From Bacteroidota bacterium (GTDB taxonomy: Bacteria > Bacteroidota > Bacteroidia > Chitinophagales > Chitinophagaceae): a stretch of DNA of 11,094 bases. The stretch is from positions 1 through 11,094 of the forward strand of contig JAEVYV010000201.1 of assembly GCA_023392575.1 (NCBI GenBank), in the 5' to 3' direction. The notes below the pieces were generated by a model that did not search any database, was not told the origin of the DNA, and was given only the letters and a program-made list of their open reading frames with translations. Shown here piece by piece: positions 6,344 through 11,094 of the stretch. Position numbers and translations under genes: made by a program. The number at the start of each line of letters is the position of its first letter. Positions within the stretch are counted from its first letter, which is position 1.

Positions 6344-7654
6344 TTAACCGTTTGCGTTGCTGAATTCCAGCCGTTCGGAGATCAGCTGGTTCACGTAATC
6401 GCGAATCGGTTGCAGCTTTATGTGTTCTAAAATATCAATGGCAAAGGCGTGCACCAACAGGGACCGGGCTGCCTTTTCACCAATGCCTCTCGACTGCAAA
6501 TAAAACAGGGCTTCTTCATCCAATTGCCCAACGGTGCAACCGTGCGAACACTTTACATCATCCGCAAAAATTTCCAGTTGGGGCTTGGTATTAATGGTTG
6601 CCTCGTCGGACAGCAGGATGTTTTTATTCGACTGGAAGGCATTGGTTTTTTGCGCATCCTGCTGTACATAAATCTTTCCGTTGAACACCGCCGTGGCCGT
6701 ATCGTCGATCACGCCTTTATACAATTCGTTGCTCAGGCAGTTGGGTTTTATATTATCTACAACCGTGTGGTTGTCCACATGCGTCCCGCCTTTCAAAAAA
6801 TACAAACCATGCAGGTTGGTTTCGCAATTTGCGGCTTCCAGGGCCATATTCAGGTTGTTGCGCACAATGCTTCCGTTCAGTGAAATGTTAACGGTGTGCA
6901 CATGGCTTTTGCCTAATTGGCGGAAATGCGTTGTGTTCACCTGGCTGCTGTGGGCGGCATCGTTTTGGATTTTGTAGAATTCCACCATGGCATCTTTCTC
7001 CACAATGATTTCCGTTACTTCGTTAACAAAGCTCTCGGACAAGCCCATGGTCGCATAAGTTTCTACAAACTCCACCTGTGCGTTCTCGGCAATGTGTATC
7101 AGTGTGCGGGGCTGCGAAAGGATGGGCGCCGTACGGGCGTCACTGATCTGGTAGATGTAGATTGGATGTTCGGCCGCCTTTCCCCTTCCAATGTGGATAA
7201 ACACCCCTTCTTGCAAAAACGCTGTATTCAGGGCGTGAATGCCATCCTTGATGTATTTGCTGCTGTGGCCCAGGTGTTGCGCAACAATGTCTTTGTACTC
7301 GTTGTTGGCCGCTTCTTCCAAAGGCTGCACGACAAGAACCGAAGAACGAATAGTGGAAAGGCCGGCAGAAAACAAACCGTTTACAAAAACCAGCTCGGTG
7401 GCCTGCTCATGGTCGGGCAGGCGAAAAGCGTCCAGGTCGCTGGCGGTAACAGTGGTAGCAACGGTTGCCGGGTTAAAATTATATTCCTTATTGAACAAGC
7501 CACTAATGCGGGTGTACTTCCACTCTTCGTTGCGCACCGTGGGAACGCCCATTTTGTTAAAGGCGCTGAATGCCTTTTGCTCAATAGGCGTTAGTACACT
7601 GTTGCCGTTATTGGACTGTAGTTGCTGATATTTTTCTTTGATGGTTTCAATCAT
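6344..7654 (-). CDS. sufD: SufD, Fe-S scaffold complex subunit
   Basis: SufD pairs with SufB on a SufC dimer to form the SufBC2D scaffold that builds new Fe-S clusters. From the ATG at 7654 the protein has 436 residues, close to E. coli SufD (423). The N-terminal NEEWKYTRIS segment (42-51) is a family hallmark. The middle is a beta-helix with little sequence conservation. The C-terminal block has C369 and H371 in KCSHG (368-372), then QLDEEALFYLQSRGI (377-391). These equal C358 and H360 of E. coli SufD, of which H360 is implicated in cluster formation at the SufB-SufD interface. An in-frame TTG at 7681 would add nine residues and start 5 bp after sufC. The ATG is preferred because it is the standard codon, is preceded by a purine-rich GGAAAGAAG, and gives a normal N-terminus. 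Order sufC-sufD-sufS supports one operon. Confidence 0.95.
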   Translation of the reverse strand: MIETIKEKYQQLQSNNGNSVLTPIEQKAFSAFNKMGVPTVRNEEWKYTRISGLFNKEYNFNPATVATTVTASDLDAFRLPDHEQATELVFVNGLFSAGLSTIRSSVLVVQPLEEAANNEYKDIVAQHLGHSSKYIKDGIHALNTAFLQEGVFIHIGRGKAAEHPIYIYQISDARTAPILSQPRTLIHIAENAQVEFVETYATMGLSESFVNEVTEIIVEKDAMVEFYKIQNDAAHSSQVNTTHFRQLGKSHVHTVNISLNGSIVRNNLNMALEAANCETNLHGLYFLKGGTHVDNHTVVDNIKPNCLSNELYKGVIDDTATAVFNGKIYVQQDAQKTNAFQSNKNILLSDEATINTKPQLEIFADDVKCSHGCTVGQLDEEALFYLQSRGIGEKAARSLLVHAFAIDILEHIKLQPIRDYVNQLISERLEFSNANG

Positions 7655-7686
7655 CTTCTTTCCATATTGTTCGTGGGCCAAGGCGA

Positions 7687-8445
7687 TCAGGCTTCTTGCG
7701 CCACTTCATTTTTAATAAAATCGTATCCTCTTTCTTCCAGTTCCAAGGCCAGTTCTTTGGTGCCGGATTTGACAATTCGTCCGTTGTACAACACGTGCAC
7801 AAAATCGGGAACGATGTAATCCAGCAAACGCTGGTAGTGGGTAACCAAAAGAACCGCATTGTCTTTATGGCGTAGTTTGTTCACGCCATTGGCCACAATG
7901 CGGATGGCATCAATATCCAAACCCGAATCCGTTTCGTCCAGGATCGCCAGTTTGGGTTGCAGCATGGCCATTTGGAAAATCTCGTTCCGTTTTTTCTCCC
8001 CACCCGAAAAGCCCTCGTTTAAAGAACGGCTTAACAGCGACTGGTCAATTTCCATCAGGGCCATTTTTTCCTTCATCAGTTTTAAAAACTGCACGGCATC
8101 CAGGGGCTCTTCGCCACGGTACTTGCGGATTTCGTTCACAGCCGTTTTGATAAAGTTGGTCGTGGTCAACCCCGGAATTTCAACCGGGTACTGAAAGCCC
8201 AGAAAAATGCCCTCACCGGCTCTTTGCTCCGGAGACAGCTCCAAAAGGTCTTTCCCCAAAAATTCCACTGAGCCTTCCGACACTTCGTAATCCGAACGTC
8301 CGGCCAGTACGGAAGCCAAAGTACTCTTGCCCGAACCGTTGGGTCCCATAATGGCGTGAACTTCTCCGGCCTTTATATCAAGGTTGATACCATTTAAAAT
8401 TTCTCTTCCTTCAATGCCCGCATGTAAATTCTTTATCGTCAACAT
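7687..8445 (-). CDS. sufC: SufC ABC-type ATPase of the SUF scaffold
   Basis: This is a 252-residue soluble ABC ATPase that drives conformational change of the SufBC2D scaffold; it is not a transporter. The Walker A motif is GPNGSGKST (34-42), the Q-loop glutamine is Q85 (FQYP), the SufC-type signature is FSGGEKKR (146-153), Walker B is LAILDETDSGLD (166-177) with D170 and catalytic E171, and the switch histidine is H203 (THYQRLL). The SGGEKKRNEI form and the DSGLDIDA sequence set SufC apart from ordinary transporter ATPases. Length matches E. coli SufC (248). The start is the ATG 57 bp after the sufB stop, the longest gap among the sufB-to-sufE genes. This gap is T/A-rich with no stem of note. 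All catalytic residues are intact. Confidence 0.97.
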   Translation of the reverse strand: MLTIKNLHAGIEGREILNGINLDIKAGEVHAIMGPNGSGKSTLASVLAGRSDYEVSEGSVEFLGKDLLELSPEQRAGEGIFLGFQYPVEIPGLTTTNFIKTAVNEIRKYRGEEPLDAVQFLKLMKEKMALMEIDQSLLSRSLNEGFSGGEKKRNEIFQMAMLQPKLAILDETDSGLDIDAIRIVANGVNKLRHKDNAVLLVTHYQRLLDYIVPDFVHVLYNGRIVKSGTKELALELEERGYDFIKNEVAQEA

Positions 8446-8502
8446 GTGTATTGCTATTTATTACTGATTGTTTATGTTTTGTTTCCCTTTTCCCTTAAAG
8501 CC

Positions 8503-9948
8503 TTAACCCACGCTGCCCTCCAGGCTGATGGCCAGAAGCTTTTGGGCTTCTACGGCAAACTCCATGGGCAGGTGTGCCATTACTTCTTTGGCAAAGCCGT
8601 TCACGATCAGCGCCACCGCCGTTTCGGTATCAATACCTCTTTGGTTGCAATAGAAGATCTGGTCTTCGCCAATTTTAGAAGTTGTGGCTTCGTGTTCCAC
8701 CACTCCGGTTTTGTTTTTTACCTCGATGTAGGGAAAGGTATGCGCCCCGCATTTGTCGCCCAGCAGCAACGAGTCGCACTGCGAGAAATTACGGGCATGG
8801 CTGGCGTTTTTGCCCACATGCACCAGGCCCCGGTAACTGTTGTTGCTGAAGCCGGCGGAAATCCCCTTGGACACGATGCGGCTGCGGGTGTTTTTTCCAA
8901 GATGCATCATCTTGGTTCCAGTATCGGCCTGCTGGTAATTATTGGTAACGGCAACGGAGTAAAACTCACCTACCGAATGATCGCCTTTTAAAATAACGCT
9001 GGGGTATTTCCAGGTGATGGCGGAGCCCGTTTCCACCTGGGTCCACGAAATTTTGGAATGGACACCTTTACAAATGCCTCGCTTGGTTACAAAATTGTAA
9101 ATCCCTCCATTGCCTTCCTTATCACCGGGATACCAGTTTTGCACCGTTGAATATTTGATCTCGGCATTATCCATGGCAATCAGCTCCACTACGGCGGCGT
9201 GCAATTGATTTTCATCCCGCATGGGGGCCGTACATCCTTCCAAATAGCTTACATAGCTTCCTTCCTCTGCCACAATCAGCGTCCGCTCAAACTGACCGGT
9301 ATTTTCGGCGTTGATGCGGAAGTAAGTAGACAATTCCATAGGGCAGCGAACGCCTTTGGGAATATAACAGAATGAACCATCGCTAAAAACAGCCGAGTTC
9401 AGTGCAGAAAAATAATTATCGGTAATGGGGACAACGGTGCTTAAATATTTTCTAACTAAGTCGGGATGCTCTTGGATCGCCTCGCTCATTGAGCAAAAAA
9501 TGATCCCCAACTCTCCCAGTTGTTCTTTAAAAGAAGTACCAATCGAAACACTGTCAATCACTGCATCCACCGCTACCCCGGTCAGGCGTTTTTGTTCTTC
9601 CAGAGAAATGCCCAGCTTTTCAAACGTTCTTCTCAATTCCGGATCCACCTCGTCCAGGTTTTTGGGATTAATTTTTTGCTTGGGTGCAGAATAATAAATG
9701 ATGTCCTGAAAATTGATTGGAGGATAATGAATATTTGCCCAGGCAGGCTCTTCCATTTTTTGCCACTGACGAAAGGCTTTTAAACGCCACTCCAGCATCC
9801 ACTCAGGCTCATTTTTCTTAGCCGAAATAAAACGAACAATATCTTCGTTCAACCCTTTGGGCGCCTCATCGGCCTCCAAATTGGAAACAAAGCCATATTT
9901 GTATTCGCTGAGTACGGTTTGTTCTATGGTAGTAAGCTCATCACTCAT
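8503..9948 (-). CDS. sufB: SufB, Fe-S scaffold complex subunit
   Basis: SufB is the sulfur-accepting and cluster-building subunit of SufBC2D in the cytoplasm. From the ATG at 9948 it has 481 residues (E. coli SufB 495). C391 in SQCDSLLLG (389-397) and the EHE triad E418-H419-E420 in EHEATTSKIGED correspond to C405 and the E432-H433-E434 region of E. coli SufB, which are implicated in cluster assembly. GAHTFPY (401-407) and the C-terminal EFAVEAQKLLAISLEGSVG are near-identical to the family. An in-frame TTG at 9957 would add only three residues (M-I-D); the ATG is preferred. This is the first gene of the suf operon. With the -7 element at 9980-9987 the leader would be roughly 25 bases, with no Shine-Dalgarno sequence. 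The gene is intact. Confidence 0.97.
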   Translation of the reverse strand: MSDELTTIEQTVLSEYKYGFVSNLEADEAPKGLNEDIVRFISAKKNEPEWMLEWRLKAFRQWQKMEEPAWANIHYPPINFQDIIYYSAPKQKINPKNLDEVDPELRRTFEKLGISLEEQKRLTGVAVDAVIDSVSIGTSFKEQLGELGIIFCSMSEAIQEHPDLVRKYLSTVVPITDNYFSALNSAVFSDGSFCYIPKGVRCPMELSTYFRINAENTGQFERTLIVAEEGSYVSYLEGCTAPMRDENQLHAAVVELIAMDNAEIKYSTVQNWYPGDKEGNGGIYNFVTKRGICKGVHSKISWTQVETGSAITWKYPSVILKGDHSVGEFYSVAVTNNYQQADTGTKMMHLGKNTRSRIVSKGISAGFSNNSYRGLVHVGKNASHARNFSQCDSLLLGDKCGAHTFPYIEVKNKTGVVEHEATTSKIGEDQIFYCNQRGIDTETAVALIVNGFAKEVMAHLPMEFAVEAQKLLAISLEGSVG

Positions 9949-9979
9949 ATCAATCAATTATTGAACTCTTGTAAAAACG

Positions 9980-9987
9980 CAAAGTTA
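9980..9987 (-). promoter_or_regulatory. Putative suf operon promoter, -7 element
   Basis: On the minus strand this reads TAACTTTG, an exact match to the Bacteroidota -7 consensus TAnnTTTG. It lies about 30 bases upstream of the sufB ATG. A TTTTTTG run ending at 10002 is the only -33-like sequence, but its 14-base spacing is shorter than the usual 19 or so. The -33 element is therefore weak or absent, which would suit a regulated promoter. Confidence 0.5.
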
Positions 9988-10001
9988 CAAATCAATTTGT
10001 A
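9986..10001. promoter_or_regulatory. Perfect inverted repeat in suf promoter, candidate Rrf2 operator
   Basis: TACAAAT (9986-9992), a 2-base centre CA, then ATTTGTA (9995-10001) make a perfect 16-bp palindrome. It overlaps the upstream edge of the -7 element by two bases and fills part of the -33/-7 spacer, so a dimeric protein bound there would block RNA polymerase. Rrf2 proteins bind as dimers to imperfect or perfect palindromes, and an rrf2 gene ends this operon, so repression by that protein is the simplest reading. The sequence does not resemble the E. coli IscR sites or the cyanobacterial SufR site (CAAC-N6-GTTG). The binding protein is inferred, not shown. Confidence 0.45.
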
Positions 10002-10127
10002 CAAAAAAGTATAAATAACCTTTTAAAATATAGATAACATCATGACTACCTGAAAATACAAACAGGGGGTTATGGTTAAATCTAAATTTCAGCCTTTCTT
10101 TGGGGCATTTTCGTTAACGCTTTACTA

Positions 10128-10454
10128 ATGAATTGGATCATATTAATTATTGCCGGGCTTTTTGAAATTGGATTTACTACCTGTTTGGCCAAAGCAAAGG
10201 AAACCTCAGGCGCTACCTCCACGGCCTGGATTGCCGGATTTTTTGTAAGCCTTTCCTTGAGCATGTATCTATTATACCGGGCCACCCAAACCCTGCCCAT
10301 GGGAACGGCCTATGCCGTTTGGACCGGAATTGGCGCTGTAGGCACAGCCATAATCGGCATTTTGTTCTTTAAGGAACCGGCTGATTTCTGGCGCTTGTTT
10401 TTCATTACCACTTTGATTGGCTCCATCGTCGGACTAAAGTTTGTCTCGCATTAG
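10128..10454 (+). CDS. SMR family transporter, SugE/Gdx-like (probable guanidinium exporter)
   Basis: This is a 108-residue small multidrug resistance protein with four predicted membrane helices (about 1-20, 33-51, 57-81 and 88-105). It works as a dual-topology dimer that exchanges protons for a cationic substrate across the inner membrane. The essential proton/substrate glutamate is E13. The PMGTAYAVWTGIGAVGTAI block (57-75), with Y62 and W65, is nearly that of E. coli SugE/Gdx, the guanidinium exporter, and the ending GLK (102-104) also fits Gdx. However, position 16 is phenylalanine where Gdx proteins have tryptophan, and the loop after helix 1 is two residues longer. Substrate could thus be guanidinium or broader quaternary ammonium compounds. 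The ATG is followed at once by the conserved NWIILIIAGLFE start. The gene is divergent from sufB with 179 bp between starts. No guanidine riboswitch was recognised upstream. A TTTCTTTG at 10095-10102 is a weak -7 candidate. Confidence 0.88.
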   Translation: MNWIILIIAGLFEIGFTTCLAKAKETSGATSTAWIAGFFVSLSLSMYLLYRATQTLPMGTAYAVWTGIGAVGTAIIGILFFKEPADFWRLFFITTLIGSIVGLKFVSH

Positions 10455-10535
10455 TACCCTTATATTAAAACACCTTAAAAAGAACTTGTATACTGTCGAT
10501 CAGAAGAATGGGTCCTAAGGAGTGCTTTTGATTAT

Positions 10536-11094
10536 TTATTGAAATAATCCTTCAATGGATAAATACCTTTCACCGGTATCGTAATTAAAGGTGAGGACTA
10601 TGGCCTCTTTGGGGATCTCGGGCAGTTTTTTAACCACGGCCGCCACCGCAGCACCTGTAGAAATACCCGCCAAAATGCCTTCTTCCTTTGCCAGGCGCTG
10701 GGTATAGGCAAAGGCTTCATCCTTCCCCACAGTGATCACGCCATCCAAAGCAGCCATATTTAAGATAGAAGGAATAAAACCTGCTCCCAGTCCCTGCAAA
10801 GGATGCGGTGACGGGGCTCCGCCACTCAGCACCGGGGAAAGTTCCGGCTCCACGGCAAACACCTTCAGGTTGGGAAACTTTGGTTTGACCACTTCAGCAA
10901 TGGCTGTGATGTGCCCGCCCGTTCCCACGCCGGTTATGACATAGTCCAACCCATCGCTAAAATCATTGATGATCTCCTGCGCCGTGGTTTTTCGATGGAT
11001 CTCGGTATTGGCCTCGTTGTCGAACTGCTGCGGAATCCAGGCATGGGCCGTGGTTTTCGCCAGCTCGCTGGCCTTTTCGATCGCTCCTTTCATG
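10536..11094 (-). CDS. cysK: Cysteine synthase (O-acetylserine sulfhydrylase), C-terminal part, cut by window edge
   Basis: The visible 186 codons are the C-terminal 60% of a fold-type II PLP enzyme that makes cysteine from O-acetylserine and sulfide. The first methionine in view (11093) lies in the MKGAIEKA segment, which is internal in known CysK proteins (GMKGAIQKA in E. coli), so the gene continues past the right edge. The PLP lysine and the N-terminal substrate loop are off-window. Visible hallmarks, numbered from that methionine, are the phosphate-binding GVGTGGH (55-61), the HPLQGLGAGFIP loop (97-108), GILAGISTGAA (139-149) and DTGERYLS (172-179). The last places a threonine where E. 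coli has the PLP-ring serine. Cystathionine beta-synthase is a less likely alternative because the protein ends right after the catalytic domain at GLFQ. Cysteine is the SufS substrate, so proximity to suf makes metabolic sense. It converges with the SMR gene, 81 bp apart, with no clear terminator between. Confidence 0.93.
   Translation of the reverse strand, partial: MKGAIEKASELAKTTAHAWIPQQFDNEANTEIHRKTTAQEIINDFSDGLDYVITGVGTGGHITAIAEVVKPKFPNLKVFAVEPELSPVLSGGAPSPHPLQGLGAGFIPSILNMAALDGVITVGKDEAFAYTQRLAKEEGILAGISTGAAVAAVVKKLPEIPKEAIVLTFNYDTGERYLSIEGLFQ

Noticed and set aside
6917..7594. A 225-codon plus-strand open frame antisense to sufD
   Set aside because: It lies wholly opposite a well supported sufD. 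Its composition matches a reverse-strand shadow of a G+C-biased third position, and it has no recognisable motif.
7655..7681. A TTG start that would lengthen SufD by nine residues
   Set aside because: An ATG nine codons later gives a standard SufD N-terminus and has a purine-rich stretch before it. TTG is possible but less likely.
8446..8502. Regulatory structure in the 57-bp sufB-sufC gap
   Set aside because: Only a short purine repeat (AGGGAA twice on the minus strand) is present. There is no stem, promoter element or frame of note.
8446..8991. A 181-codon plus-strand open frame antisense to the 3' part of sufB
   Set aside because: It is a shadow of the strongly conserved sufB C-terminus, with no domain or promoter of its own.
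9949..9957. A TTG start that would lengthen SufB by three residues
   Set aside because: The ATG three codons later is the normal start codon and loses no conserved sequence.
10021..10127. Guanidine riboswitch upstream of the SMR gene
   Set aside because: No pair of hairpins with ACGR loops (guanidine-II) and no ykkC-like conserved core could be read in this AT-rich stretch. Only a covariance search could fully exclude it.
10455..10535. Intrinsic terminator between the convergent SMR and cysK genes
   Set aside because: The only short palindrome (TCCT-A-AGGA around 10513-10521) has 4-bp arms and no following T-run, so it cannot be supported.

Overview
This window looks like chromosomal housekeeping DNA from a member of the Bacteroidota, most likely a Chitinophagaceae-type organism. 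Three things point there: the suf gene order with an Rrf2 regulator, a promoter element of the TAnnTTTG type in front of sufB, and the near absence of Shine-Dalgarno sequences before well supported starts. The family-level placement is inference from gene content and style, not a database match. No tRNA, rRNA, insertion sequence, CRISPR array or phage gene is visible.

Layout from left to right. Positions 1-51 hold no recognisable feature. Positions 52-3363 are a tight minus-strand cluster of three genes, transcribed right to left: an LpxH-like metallophosphoesterase, a MurG-like (MJ1255/VC2487-type) glycosyltransferase and a cytoplasmic GH1 beta-glucosidase, with gaps of 8 bp and 1 bp. Positions 3364-3544 are a 181-bp non-coding stretch with no clear promoter. 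It is followed by a plus-strand gene for an unrecognised 82-residue protein (3545-3793), which converges on the end of the suf operon.

Positions 3822-9948 are a complete minus-strand SUF iron-sulfur cluster assembly operon in the order sufB-sufC-sufD-sufS-sufE-sufT(DUF59)-rrf2. SufBC2D is the scaffold, SufS takes sulfur from cysteine, SufE carries it to the scaffold, and the DUF59 protein probably acts in cluster maturation or delivery. The Rrf2 protein at the end has three cysteines in its sensor loop and is the obvious candidate for iron-sulfur-responsive control of the operon. The sufB promoter region holds a good Bacteroidota -7 element (TAACTTTG on the minus strand, 9980-9987) with a perfect 7-2-7 inverted repeat abutting it (9986-10001). 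This is the most interesting regulatory signal in the window and a natural operator candidate for the Rrf2 protein. No A-type carrier (SufA) gene is present here.

Positions 10128-10454 carry a small multidrug resistance (SMR) family transporter, divergent from suf and most like the SugE/Gdx guanidinium exporters. From 10536 to the right edge is the C-terminal part of cysteine synthase (cysK) on the minus strand, cut off by the window. Its product, cysteine, is the substrate of SufS, so it fits the neighbourhood metabolically, although the SMR gene separates it from the operon.

No clearly new biological system is visible. The points that deserve a second look are the suf operator candidate, the altered cluster-ligand pattern of the Rrf2 protein, the LpxH-like/glycosyltransferase/beta-glucosidase cluster, and the mixed specificity residues of the SMR transporter.
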